Shown: one piece after another, positions 33,719-42,462 of the stretch
Numbering within the stretch: the stretch's first letter is position 1
How the letters are laid out: each line of letters starts with the position of its first letter
Assembly (NCBI GenBank): GCA_021850325.1
Contig: JAJZMF010000020.1
Coordinates: 124,001 to 188,000, forward strand
Length of the DNA: 64,000 nucleotides
Direction: 5' to 3'
Source: Actinomycetes bacterium
GTDB taxonomy: Bacteria > Actinomycetota > Acidimicrobiia > Acidimicrobiales > Palsa-688
Translations under genes and position numbers: made by a program
Notes under the pieces: model-generated
The model's database searches: none
What the model was told of the DNA's origin: nothing
What the model saw: the letters and a program-made list of their open reading frames with translations, nothing else

Positions 33719-34918
33719 TCAGCGTGGGCCCATGCCTTCCAGGGCCTCGGCCAGCCTCTGGGCCAGCACGTCATAGGAGAGCTCCTCCTCGACCCGGCGC
33801 CGGCCCGCCGCGCCCATGCGGGCCGCCATGGCGGGGCCCGACAGCAGGGCAGCCAGCGCCGCGGCGACCGAGCCGACCTGGCCCCGGCGGTCCGAAGCGT
33901 GCAGGCCCCCGGGCCGGTGGGGCACATCGGCCACCAGGCCGGTCACGCCGTGGTCCACCGCCTCGGCCGCCCCCCCACTGTCGAGGGTCACACAAGGTGT
34001 GCCGCAGGCGGCAGCCTCGACCAGCACGATGCCGAAGCCCTCCTGCTCCAGGCCCCACCAGCGGGAGCGGCAGCACAGAGCGAAAACGTCGGCGCAGGCA
34101 TAGAACTTCGGTAGTTCACTGTCGTCCAACTTGCCCATCAGCCTCACCGGCACGGGGGCCGACGCGGCCAGGCGCTCGAGCCTGTGACGGTCACGGCCCG
34201 CCCCCGCGATGGCCACCGACAACCCCGGGAACTGCCCGGACAACGATGAGGCGGCCTCGATGAGGGTGTCCATGCCCTTGCGGGGCACCAGCCGGCTGAC
34301 ACTTGCCACCAGGGGGCCGGTCGGCGGCAGGCCGAAATGCGCCCGGGCGGCCGCTCTGTCGATGTGCGCCAGCGGCCGGAACCGGGCGGTGTCCACACCG
34401 GGCGGTACCCGGACCGCAGGGGGGGCGAGAACGCCGGGGGCGGCACCAGCAGTGCCCACAGGCTGGCCCATGGCCCGCCGGGCCTCGGCTTCGGGGTAGC
34501 CACCGGCCGCGATGAGCAAGGACGCGCGGGAGAGCGCCCGGGCCATCAACTGCCGGCTGACCGGGAGACGGCCCGGCACCGTCACCTCTGCGCCGTGCAG
34601 GACGACGGCGTAAGGCAGGCCCAGCGAAGGCCCGACGAGGCCCAGCGGTAGGGCCGGGTCGATGACCACCGCGCCGGCCCCCCACTCCCTGGCCAGCGCT
34701 CTCACCCTGTGGGCCAGGTGGGGTTGAGGCAGGAGCACCGGCTCCCGGGCCCGGACCACCTTGAACTTCTGCTCGGCGTCCCACAGCCGGGCACCGCTGT
34801 AGGCCGAGGTGTACACGAGGACGTCGTCGGGAGGCAGGCGCCTCCACAGCTCCCAAAGGTACGACTGGATACCGCCCACCTTGGGCGGGAAGTCGTTGGT
34901 CAGGAGGATGTGACGCAC
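33719..34918 (-). CDS. GT4 glycosyltransferase, PimB-like
   Basis: 399 residues with GT-B fold. N-terminal LLTNDFPPKVGGIQSYLWEL (the GGIQ motif is typical of actinobacterial phosphatidylinositol mannosyltransferases), HGAEVTVPGRLP, SRLVPRKGMDTLIEA for donor binding, and the C-terminal EGFGIVLVEAAACGTPCV motif with the conserved E-x7-E. It most likely transfers mannose from GDP-mannose to a lipid acceptor such as PIM1 at the inner face of the membrane. Alternatives are other GDP- or UDP-sugar transferases. It is followed on the same strand by the SRPBCC gene after 48 nt. Confidence 0.8.
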   Translation of the reverse strand: MRHILLTNDFPPKVGGIQSYLWELWRRLPPDDVLVYTSAYSGARLWDAEQKFKVVRAREPVLLPQPHLAHRVRALAREWGAGAVVIDPALPLGLVGPSLGLPYAVVLHGAEVTVPGRLPVSRQLMARALSRASLLIAAGGYPEAEARRAMGQPVGTAGAAPGVLAPPAVRVPPGVDTARFRPLAHIDRAAARAHFGLPPTGPLVASVSRLVPRKGMDTLIEAASSLSGQFPGLSVAIAGAGRDRHRLERLAASAPVPVRLMGKLDDSELPKFYACADVFALCCRSRWWGLEQEGFGIVLVEAAACGTPCVTLDSGGAAEAVDHGVTGLVADVPHRPGGLHASDRRGQVGSVAAALAALLSGPAMAARMGAAGRRRVEEELSYDVLAQRLAEALEGMGPR

Positions 34919-35050
34919 CGCCGTCCCTTTATAGCGCCCTCCCGCCAGACGGACAGGTTCGTCCTCAGCCGGGCCGGCGGGAGGTCACTGCCTGCGCTCG
35001 CGCCCGCACGAGGAGCGCCGTTGGTGGGCCGGCCCCGGCCAGCCGAGGCC

Positions 35051-35308
35051 TCAGGCTGAGCGCTCTGCCGGGACCAGCCCGAGGTGGGGCTGCCGGCCCA
35101 CGGCCACAGCGCGGGCCTCTGCCCGGGCATGACGCAGGGGCGGGACCAGGCCCCCTCCTCCGAGCAGGCGGAGAGCATGCTGCTCCTGGGGCTCGAGCAC
35201 CAGGGCGGCACCCGGCGCCCGGTCGCACAGGAACGTGACCACGCAGTCCGTGCAGGCGTCGGTGCCCCGTGCCGTACAGGTGCCGCAATCGATGGTGAGG
35301 CTTGCCAT
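35051..35308 (-). CDS. Small cysteine-containing conserved protein
   Basis: 85 residues from ATG 35308. The N-terminus contains IDCGTCTARGTDACTDCVVTFLC, i.e. Cys residues spaced C-x2-C-x7-C-x2-C over residues 6-19 (a further Cys follows), followed by a helical region with EPQEQHALRLLGGGGLVP. I recall short actinobacterial proteins with a DCVVTF motif of this kind, never characterised. The Cys pattern could bind zinc or an iron-sulfur cluster. Transcribed toward the histidine kinase gene 3' end and separated from the glycosyltransferase by 132 nt. Confidence 0.6.
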   Translation of the reverse strand: MASLTIDCGTCTARGTDACTDCVVTFLCDRAPGAALVLEPQEQHALRLLGGGGLVPPLRHARAEARAVAVGRQPHLGLVPAERSA

Positions 35309-35391
35309 GCGCGACAGGCTGCCACGGAGCACCGACGGCCAACCCCCGGCCCCTCCCGCCCCAGGGGCCCGGGGCCTCCGGTCCCGCTTGC

Positions 35392-36879
35392 TCAGGCGTC
35401 GCCGGGGCCTGCAGGCCCGGGCGCCCCGGCGGCGGCCCGGCGTCCCGGGGAACGCTCCCCGGTCCGGGACGACCTCGGCCCCTCCACCACGAGGACCGTT
35501 CGCACCACCGCGTCCAACCCGCCCCCGGGGGCCTCCAGCAACTGCACCTCCAGGTTGTTGCGCACCGCCAGTTCCTTGACGATGGCCAGGCCCAGTCCGC
35601 CCGTGGCCTTTGCGGTCGCCGGCGCACCGGGGCCGGGCTTGCTCGCACCCTGCCAGAACCGTTCGAAGGCCCGCTCGCGGTCTTCGGAGGGCATACCGGG
35701 ACCGCTGTCTGTGACGTGGAGGTTGGCCAGGCCCGGGCCTTCGGTGGCCAGCCTGACCACTATGCGCGCCCCGGGCGGGCAGGCGTCCAGGGCGTTGGCC
35801 AGCAGGTTGTCCAGTATCTGGTCCAGGTCCCCGGGCACCAGGTCGGCGACGGCCGGGCGGTCGGGGAGCGCTCCCTGCACCAGGCCGACGTCACGCTCGT
35901 CGGCCAGGGCGGACCAGGCGTCGCACCGCTCGGCGATGACCCGGCCGACATCGACAGGTGCCGTGCCGGGGTGCTCGCTGCTCGACTGGGTGAGCACCAG
36001 GAGCCCGTCGACCAGGCGCGACAACCTCTGCAGCTCACGCCCGGCCGCCGCCAGGCCCTGTGAGGCCCGGCCCTGTTCCCCCGCCTCGAGGTTCTCCAGG
36101 CGCAGGCGCAGCGCGGTCAGGGGTGAGCGCAGCTGGTGGGAGGCGTCGGCCACGAACCGGTTCTGCGCCTCGAGCAGGTCCGTGAGCCGGGCGGCCATCC
36201 GGTTGAACTGCGTGGCCAGCGAGCGCACCTCGGGCGGCCCCGAACCGTCGGCCGCCCGGGCCTGCAGGTCCCCTCGCCCCAGCCGCCCTACGGCCTCCTC
36301 CAACTGGGCGAGCGGTCGTGACACGCTCCGGGCCAGGGCCACGGCGACCACGGTCGCCACGACCATGACGCCCGCCCCGAACACGCCGAGCAGGAGCCAG
36401 GTCTCGCGGGCCGTTGCCACGGCCGATCCGGCCGGCACGTCGAGCAGCACCGCTCCCCTCGACTGGGCCTCGATCGACATGGGCACTGCGGCGACGGCGA
36501 CGGCCCTGCCCTCGTCCACCTCGAAGGCGCTGCTCGCCTCCCCGTGCAGGGCCCGGGCGAGCATCCGGCCGTCCAGTCCGGCCGAGTCGTCGTCCCGGTC
36601 GGTGCCCGCTGCGGCCAGTACCCGGTGCGGGGCCTGCACGACCATCACCTCGCCTCCGGTCCGCAACCTGTACTGGCTCGCCAGCGTCGGCACCTGGGAG
36701 GCGATGTGCTGCTCGAAGTCCTCGGCCACCAGGATCGACAGGCCGGTCGCCTCGCGCTCGGCCTGCGCCGCCATCGTCGCCTTGTCGTGGCTCGCGGCCA
36801 GCACCCCCAGGGGAACCTCCAGGACGACGAGCACGGCCAGCACCAGGAACAGGTACGACAGGACGAGCCGGCGTCTCAC
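35392..36879 (-). CDS. Sensor histidine kinase
   Basis: 495 residues from GTG 36879, which overlaps the response-regulator stop (GTGA). Two transmembrane helices (about 5-27 and 148-172) flank an extracytoplasmic sensor of about 120 residues. HAMP domain SVSRPLAQLEEAVGRLGRGD, HisKA H-box DASHQLRSPLTALRLRLEN, N-box DQILDNLLANALDA, G1 DSGPGMP and G2 GGLGLAIVKE follow. The C-terminal 35 residues are Pro/Ala/Arg-rich. With the adjacent regulator it forms a two-component system. The divergent flavin-redox operon is the obvious candidate target. Confidence 0.9.
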   Translation of the reverse strand: MRRRLVLSYLFLVLAVLVVLEVPLGVLAASHDKATMAAQAEREATGLSILVAEDFEQHIASQVPTLASQYRLRTGGEVMVVQAPHRVLAAAGTDRDDDSAGLDGRMLARALHGEASSAFEVDEGRAVAVAAVPMSIEAQSRGAVLLDVPAGSAVATARETWLLLGVFGAGVMVVATVVAVALARSVSRPLAQLEEAVGRLGRGDLQARAADGSGPPEVRSLATQFNRMAARLTDLLEAQNRFVADASHQLRSPLTALRLRLENLEAGEQGRASQGLAAAGRELQRLSRLVDGLLVLTQSSSEHPGTAPVDVGRVIAERCDAWSALADERDVGLVQGALPDRPAVADLVPGDLDQILDNLLANALDACPPGARIVVRLATEGPGLANLHVTDSGPGMPSEDRERAFERFWQGASKPGPGAPATAKATGGLGLAIVKELAVRNNLEVQLLEAPGGGLDAVVRTVLVVEGPRSSRTGERSPGRRAAAGAPGPAGPGDA

Positions 36880-37688
36880 CCCGGCGGCACCTGGTCCGCG
36901 CCCACCTCGGGAGCGGTGTCCCCCAGGCGCAGGCCGACTCTGCGGACCGTCTCCACCCACTCGGGGTGGCCGAGCTTGCGGCGCAGGGTCGCCACGTGGA
37001 CGTCGACCGTCTTGGTCGGCCCGTACCAGTGGGGCCCCCAGACCTGCTCCAGGATGGCCTCCCTGGTGACCACGGCCCCCGGGTCTTCGGCCAGCAGTGC
37101 CAGCAGGTCGAACTCCTTGGGCGAGAGCTCGACCTCCCGGCCGTCCACGAACACCCGTCGTGCCCGCCGGTCGATCACGAGACCTCCGAGGTCCTGTGCC
37201 CCGGGGGGTACGGCCACGGCGCCGCCGGGGGCAGCGCCGCCCGTCCCCGCCTGGGCCTCCCACCCCCCGCCGGAGGGCGCAGCCAGGCCGGGCACGACCT
37301 GCCCGCCCGCGGCCACGGCAGCCGGGGCACCGGCAACAGGCCGGCTACGTCGTGTGATGGCCCTGATACGCGCCACGAGCTCGCGGAAGCCGAAGGGCTT
37401 GACCAGGTAGTCGTCCGCCCCGAGCTCCAGTCCGAGCACCCGGTCGAGCTCGGTCCCCCGGGCGCTCACCACCAAGATGGGCACCGAGGAGCGCGACCGC
37501 AACTCGCGGCACACGTCGTAGCCGTCCACGTCGGGCAGGCGGAGGTCCAGGAGCACCAGGTCGGCCGGGCCGGCCTCCAGAGCGGCGGCCCCGGTGCCCA
37601 CCCGGGTCACCTCGAAGCCCTCGCGCTCCAGGCCCTCCACGAGCGGGTCGGCTATGCCATCGTCGTCCTCTACAACCAGGACCCTCAC
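36876..37688 (-). CDS. OmpR/PhoB-family response regulator
   Basis: 270 residues from GTG 37688. The receiver domain has the acidic pocket VVEDDDG and the phosphoacceptor in VLLDLRLPDVDGY, with the lysine in YLVKPFGF. The C-terminal winged helix reads LSPKEFDLLALLAEDPGAVVTREAILEQVWG (part) and KTVDVHVATLRRKLG. Between the domains is an unusually long Ala/Gly/Pro-rich linker of about 55 residues, rather than the usual 10-20. It is the first gene of the two-component pair and diverges from the flavocytochrome gene across 183 bp. Confidence 0.9.
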   Translation of the reverse strand: MRVLVVEDDDGIADPLVEGLEREGFEVTRVGTGAAALEAGPADLVLLDLRLPDVDGYDVCRELRSRSSVPILVVSARGTELDRVLGLELGADDYLVKPFGFRELVARIRAITRRSRPVAGAPAAVAAGGQVVPGLAAPSGGGWEAQAGTGGAAPGGAVAVPPGAQDLGGLVIDRRARRVFVDGREVELSPKEFDLLALLAEDPGAVVTREAILEQVWGPHWYGPTKTVDVHVATLRRKLGHPEWVETVRRVGLRLGDTAPEVGADQVPPG

Positions 37689-37871
37689 GTACCGATAGTG
37701 CCATCGCAGAGCCGCCCACCGGCGGAGGGGGCCGCGGCGGGTGAAATTGAGCAAACCTTTACCGAGCGCTGGGCCGCCCCGGGCCGGGCTGCCCTTAACG
37801 TGGGCATGGGCACCCGGAGCACCCGTCCGCCGGTGCCGCCCCAGGTCGATGAAGGGACCAGACAGGCCGAG

Positions 37872-39266
37872 ATGACAGCCACGACCACATCAGCTCTGCC
37901 CCGGACCGGTAGCGGCGGGAGGTCCGCGACCGCCGGGACCAGCCCCCCCGCGCCAGCCCCCCTGCCCTGGGCCCTCACGGCCAGCCTGGTCGTGGTGGGA
38001 GCAGGCCTGGGGGCCACCATCGCCTCTGCGGTGACCACGGAGACGTCCTCCGAACTGCATGCAGCGGGAGGCGTGGCCATGTTCCTCGGCGGCCTGACCG
38101 GCCTCGTGGGCACCTACCTCGCCCTGGTAATGGTCCTCCTGGTCTCCCGCGTGCCCTGGGTGGAGAGGGCCCTCGGACAGGACGGCCTGGTGCGCTGGCA
38201 CCGCCGCCTCGCGGCGTGGCCCGTCTCGCTCATCGCAGCCCATGCCGTCCTCCTGGTGATCGCCTACGCCCAGGCCGCCCACACCGGCACCATGCACGAG
38301 CTCGGCACCCTGGTGGGGACCTTCCCCTGGATGCTAGAGGCCACCGTCGGTTTCGGCCTGATGATGCTGATCGCCCTCGTCTCGGTGAAGGCCATCCGCA
38401 AGAGGGTCAGCAGGGAGCGTTGGTGGGCTTTCCACCTGGGCATGTACCTCGCCCTGGCTCTGTCCTTCGCCCACGTGATCGCCCTCGGCCCGTCATTCGT
38501 CGGGCACCCGCTGGCCCGCCTGCTCTGGGTCCTGTACTGGCTCGCCACGGCCGGGCTCGTCCTGGCCTACCGCTTCGGGCTCCCGGTCGTGCGCACGCTG
38601 CGCCACGGGCTCGAGGTGGTGGAGGTGCGGCGGGAGTCTCACGACGTCGTCTCGGTGATATGCCGGGGCCGCAACCTCGACAAGCTCGCCGTTTCCGGTG
38701 GGCAGTTCTTCGAGTGGCGCTTCCTGGCCCGGGGCATGTGGTGGCAGGCGCACCCCTTCACCATGTCGGCCAAGCCGACGCCGCCCTTCCTGCGCCTCAC
38801 GGTCAAGGGCCTGGGCGACTTCTCGCAGTCCCTCGCCGAGCTGCGCCCGGGGACCAAGGTCGCAATAGAAGGCCCCTACGGCGTGTTCACCGCCCACGCC
38901 CGTAAGCGGAGGAAGGCACTGCTGATCGCCGGCGGGATAGGGGTCACGGCAGCCCGGGCGCTGCTGGAGGACCTCCCGGTCAGTGCCGAGCCGGTCGTGG
39001 TGCTCCGGGCCACGAGCGAGCGTGACCTCGTCCTGGCGGCCGAGGTGGCCGAGCTGGCGTCCCGCCGCAAGGGCACGGTCCACGAGCTGGTGGGCGACCG
39101 GAACGCGGTACGCCTGGAGCGCCTCGCGCAGCTGGTGCCGGACCTCCGCAAGCGTGACATCTACATCTCCGGGCCCGAGGGGTTCGTGAAGAGCGTCGTC
39201 ACGATGGTGGGCCGCATGGGGGTACCCGCCGAGGCGGTGCACTACGAGGCCTACGAGCTGCCCTGA
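37872..39266 (+). CDS. Membrane ferric-reductase-like flavocytochrome (haem b/FAD/NAD)
   Basis: 464 residues from ATG 37872 (ATG 37806 is also in frame). About six N-terminal transmembrane helices carry candidate haem histidines in HRRLAAWPVSLIAAH and WWAFHLGMYLALALSFAH. The cytosolic C-terminal half has the FAD motif HPFTMSAKP, the flavin-domain EGPYGVFT, the NAD(P)-binding GGIGVTAARALLEDL and a terminal YISGPEGFV. It should pass electrons from NAD(P)H via FAD and haem to the outer face. Directly downstream are an FMN-binding protein and the flavin transferase ApbE, so an extracytoplasmic flavoprotein is the likely electron acceptor. Confidence 0.83.
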   Translation: MTATTTSALPRTGSGGRSATAGTSPPAPAPLPWALTASLVVVGAGLGATIASAVTTETSSELHAAGGVAMFLGGLTGLVGTYLALVMVLLVSRVPWVERALGQDGLVRWHRRLAAWPVSLIAAHAVLLVIAYAQAAHTGTMHELGTLVGTFPWMLEATVGFGLMMLIALVSVKAIRKRVSRERWWAFHLGMYLALALSFAHVIALGPSFVGHPLARLLWVLYWLATAGLVLAYRFGLPVVRTLRHGLEVVEVRRESHDVVSVICRGRNLDKLAVSGGQFFEWRFLARGMWWQAHPFTMSAKPTPPFLRLTVKGLGDFSQSLAELRPGTKVAIEGPYGVFTAHARKRRKALLIAGGIGVTAARALLEDLPVSAEPVVVLRATSERDLVLAAEVAELASRRKGTVHELVGDRNAVRLERLAQLVPDLRKRDIYISGPEGFVKSVVTMVGRMGVPAEAVHYEAYELP

Positions 39267-39288
39267 GCCAGGAGAGACGGCGAAGACC

Positions 39289-39792
39289 ATGAAGAGAGCC
39301 ATCACAGCCACCGTTTCCACCGTCGCCGGTTTCGGCGTCGTGCTCGGGATGCACACGGCGACAGCGCGCAACGCGCTGTCCAGCGCCCTGAAGCGTGCCG
39401 CCGCCCCGGCCGCCACCACGGTGCCCGCAGCGCCGGCAGGCGGGGGGGCCGCGGCCGGTGCCTCCCGGGCTGCCGCCGGGCCGCCCGCCCCCTCCACCAC
39501 GGTGCCGGGAGGTGTCCACAGTGCCGTGGGCACGGCCGAGCAGTACGGTTACGGCGTCCTCTCGGTCAAGGTAACCGTGGACGGCAAGCGGATAACCGAC
39601 ATCTCCCTGGCCAACCTCCAGACGGCCGAGTCCTACTCCCAGATGTTGGCCCAGCAGGTGGTGCCCATGCTGCGCCAGGAGGTGCTCTCGGCCCAGACGG
39701 CGCGGGTGAACGGGGTCTCAGGCGCCACCTACACGAGCGAGGCGTACCTGATCTCGGCCCAGTCGGCTCTCGACCACCTGCACGTCCCTTGA
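39289..39792 (+). CDS. Exported FMN-binding domain protein
   Basis: 167 residues. An N-terminal membrane anchor or signal (VSTVAGFGVVLGM) is followed by an Ala/Pro-rich linker of about 50 residues and an FMN-binding domain of the RnfG/NqrC type. The flavinylation motif is NGVSGATYTSEAYL (SGATxT); the second Thr should carry FMN through a phosphoester bond made by ApbE. Usually the motif begins with Asp; here Asn. It lies 22 nt after the flavocytochrome gene and overlaps the ApbE gene by 4 nt, so the three genes form one module. Confidence 0.85.
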   Translation: MKRAITATVSTVAGFGVVLGMHTATARNALSSALKRAAAPAATTVPAAPAGGGAAAGASRAAAGPPAPSTTVPGGVHSAVGTAEQYGYGVLSVKVTVDGKRITDISLANLQTAESYSQMLAQQVVPMLRQEVLSAQTARVNGVSGATYTSEAYLISAQSALDHLHVP

Positions 39793-40550
39793 CGACGAGG
39801 CCCGTCGTCCACGTCGAGCACGTGATGGGGACGGCGGTGTCCTTCCACCTCTACCCGGGTGAAGGAGCACCGGGCAGCTTGCACTCGGCGCTCGAGAAGG
39901 CCTGTGAAGGGCTGCACCGGGTGGAGGAGGTGTTCAGCACCTGGCAACCCGACAGCCCCGTGAGCCGCTGGCGCCGGGGTGAGCTGGCGGCCGAGTCGCT
40001 CCCACCCGAGGTGGGAGAGGTCATGGCGCTGTGCGAGCAGGCCAAGCGGCTGTCGGGCGGCTGGTTCGACCCGTGGTCCATGCCCGGTGGCACCGACCCC
40101 ACCGGCCTGGTCAAAGGGTGGTCGGTCGAAGCGGCAGCCAGCCTCCTGCAGGCGGAGGGCTGGCGGGCGGGGATGGTCAACGGTGGAGGCGACCTCACGG
40201 TCTTCGGCCCACCCCCGCAAGGGGCAGCCTGGAGGATCGGGGTGCAGCACCCGTGGCGCCCCGAGGGGCTTGCCTGTGTCCTGGAGGTCGCTTCCGGTGC
40301 CGTGGCCACCTCGGGCACCTACCAACGCGGTCCCCACCTCGTCGACCCCCGTACCGGGCGGCCGGCGGTGGCGGCGGCCTCGGCCACCGTGACCGGCCCG
40401 TCCCTGGCCCTGGCCGACGCACTGGCCACAGCTCTGGCGGTGGGCGGCGCTACGGTCCTGGACAGGATCGCCGCTCTCCCGGGCTACGAGGCCTACCTGA
40501 TCGGGCCCGAGGGACAGGAGTCCCAGACCCCGGGCATGCCCTTCGGCTGA
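39789..40550 (+). CDS. apbE: FAD:protein FMN transferase (ApbE)
   Basis: 253 residues starting at TTG 39789, overlapping the previous stop (TTGA). Family signatures: HVMGTAVSFHL at the start, VFSTWQPDSPVSRW, KGWSVEAAA, NGGGDLTVFG, the substrate-site segment TSGTYQRGPHLVDPRTGRP and the metal-site ADALATALAVGG. It attaches FMN covalently to threonine in the neighbouring exported protein, acting outside the cytoplasm in most bacteria. I do not see a clear signal peptide at this start; a longer product or export by other means is open. No other ApbE substrate is in the window. Confidence 0.88.
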   Translation: MTTRPVVHVEHVMGTAVSFHLYPGEGAPGSLHSALEKACEGLHRVEEVFSTWQPDSPVSRWRRGELAAESLPPEVGEVMALCEQAKRLSGGWFDPWSMPGGTDPTGLVKGWSVEAAASLLQAEGWRAGMVNGGGDLTVFGPPPQGAAWRIGVQHPWRPEGLACVLEVASGAVATSGTYQRGPHLVDPRTGRPAVAAASATVTGPSLALADALATALAVGGATVLDRIAALPGYEAYLIGPEGQESQTPGMPFG

Positions 40551-40636
40551 GGCCCGCTCCCGGGCAGGGTCACGACCAGGGTGCAGTACGGTCGTCGGGT
40601 GACCTTTGAGCAACGACCGCCCCGGGCGCAGTCCCT

Positions 40637-42376
40637 GTGGGCACCGGCGGAGACCGCGCCGAACAGGCTGGCCCGGTGAACCCGAGCGCAGAAGCAGTGA
40701 GCTTCGCCGAGCTCGGTCTGCGTGCCGAGCTCGTCGCCGCCCTCGCGGCGCTCGGCTATGAGGAGCCGACACCGATCCAGCGCGAGGCGATCCCGCGCCT
40801 GCTCGAGGGACGCGACGTGCTCGGTCAGGCGGCGACGGGGACAGGCAAGACGGCGGCGTTCGCGCTCCCGCTCCTTCAACGTCTGCCCGAGGGCCGCTCG
40901 GCAACCACGCCTCTCGGCGTGGTACTGGTGCCGACACGCGAGCTCGCCGTACAGGTCTCCGAGGCGGTCCACAAGTACGGGCGGAACCTCGGGGTGCGGG
41001 TGCTGCCCGTTTACGGCGGCCAGCCGGTCCCGCGCCAGGTACGCGCCCTCGAGCGCGGCGTCGATGTGGTGGTGGCGACTCCCGGACGCGCCCTCGACCA
41101 CCTCGGCCGGGGGACCCTCCGTTTCGATGACATCGAGGTCGTGGTGCTCGATGAGGCCGACGAGATGCTCGACATGGGCTTCGCCGAGGACATCGAGACG
41201 ATCCTCGACGCGCTCCCCGGCGAGCGGCAGACCGTGCTCTTCTCCGCCACCCTGGCGCCGCGCGTCGACAAGATCGTCCGTCGGCACCTGCGCGACCCGG
41301 TCCGCGTCACAACGGACAACGAGCGGCGGGAACCCGGGGAGGCGCCGGCGGTGCGCCAACAGGCCTACATCGTCTCCCGGGCGAACAAGCCGGCGGCGCT
41401 CGGCCGGCTCCTCGACGTCGAGGCACCGAACGCGGCCCTCGTCTTCTGCCGCACCCGCGACGAGGTCGACCAGCTCACCGAGAGCCTCAACGGCCGAGGG
41501 TACCGCGGCGAGGCGCTGCACGGCGGGATGAACCAGGAGCAGCGGGACCGGGTGATGGGCCGCTTGCGCAGCGGCACCGCCGACCTCATCGTCGCCACGG
41601 ACGTTGCCGCCCGTGGCCTCGACATCAAGCAGCTGACCCACGTCGTCAACTACGACGTCCCGGCGTCCCCCGACACCTACGTCCACCGCATCGGACGGGT
41701 CGGGCGCGCCGGGAGGGAAGGGGTCGCGATCACCCTCGCCGAGCCGCGCGAGCACCGGATGCTCAAGACGATCGAGCGCGTGACCAAGCACAAGATCGCT
41801 ATCGAACAGATCCCTACCGTCGCCGACCTGCGCGCCCGGCGCCTCGAGCTCACCCGCGCCGGGCTGGAGGAGAGCCTTCTCGGGGACGACCTCGATGGGT
41901 TCCGGGTCGTCGTCGAGTCCCTGAGCGACCAGTTCGACCTGATGAGCATCGCTCTCGCCGCCGTCAAGCTGGCCCACGAAGCGAGCGGCGCGGCATCGGC
42001 CGAAGAGGAGGAGATCCCCGACCTCGCCCCAGCCGACGAGCGCTACGGGGGCGGAGCCCGCCCCCCACGGGCTCAGGGGCGGGGGCGTGCACCGTCGGCC
42101 GGCATGACGCGACTGTTCGTCGGGCTCGGCCGCAGCGCCGGCGTCCGCCCCCAGGACCTCGTGGGGGCGATCACCGGGGAGGCCCCGGTGCGCGGCCGGG
42201 AGATCGGTGCGATCGAGATCACCGACCGCTTCTCGCTCGTCGAGGTGCCCGAGGCCGTCGCCGACCAGATCGTCGCTGCGCTGCGCGGGGTGACGATCAA
42301 GGGCCGCCGGGCCACGGTACGCCGGGAGCGCTCGGACGGGGCACCCTCGCCGCGGGCGCACCGCGCTCCCCGCTGA
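40637..42376 (+). CDS. DEAD-box RNA helicase with DbpA-type RNA-binding domain
   Basis: 579 residues; GTG 40637 is used, though GTG 40676 fits the conserved start equally well. All helicase motifs are present: Q motif TPIQREAI, motif I ATGTGKT, Ia PTRELA, II DEAD, III SAT, V ARGLDI and VI HRIGRVGRAG. The C-terminal domain (about 490-565, RLFVGLGRSAGVRPQDLVGA) is a DbpA/CsdA RNA-recognition domain. It likely remodels rRNA during ribosome assembly or helps mRNA decay at low temperature. Codon usage favours CTC and GCG, unlike the flanking ApbE and galactokinase genes. Confidence 0.92.
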   Translation: MGTGGDRAEQAGPVNPSAEAVSFAELGLRAELVAALAALGYEEPTPIQREAIPRLLEGRDVLGQAATGTGKTAAFALPLLQRLPEGRSATTPLGVVLVPTRELAVQVSEAVHKYGRNLGVRVLPVYGGQPVPRQVRALERGVDVVVATPGRALDHLGRGTLRFDDIEVVVLDEADEMLDMGFAEDIETILDALPGERQTVLFSATLAPRVDKIVRRHLRDPVRVTTDNERREPGEAPAVRQQAYIVSRANKPAALGRLLDVEAPNAALVFCRTRDEVDQLTESLNGRGYRGEALHGGMNQEQRDRVMGRLRSGTADLIVATDVAARGLDIKQLTHVVNYDVPASPDTYVHRIGRVGRAGREGVAITLAEPREHRMLKTIERVTKHKIAIEQIPTVADLRARRLELTRAGLEESLLGDDLDGFRVVVESLSDQFDLMSIALAAVKLAHEASGAASAEEEEIPDLAPADERYGGGARPPRAQGRGRAPSAGMTRLFVGLGRSAGVRPQDLVGAITGEAPVRGREIGAIEITDRFSLVEVPEAVADQIVAALRGVTIKGRRATVRRERSDGAPSPRAHRAPR

Positions 42377-42462
42377 GCTCTGTTGGCCTGGCCCCAGCGC
42401 AGACCGGGTACAGGCGCAGCCCGCGGCCCCGGGTGCTGTCGGGCCCCGGGTGCTGTCGGGCG

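Noticed and set aside
42420-42460. Duplicated CCCCGGGTGCTGTCGG between helicase and exporter as a terminator or attachment site
   Set aside because: Only two direct copies, little stem-forming ability and no integrase or tRNA end nearby; mentioned only within the exporter entry.
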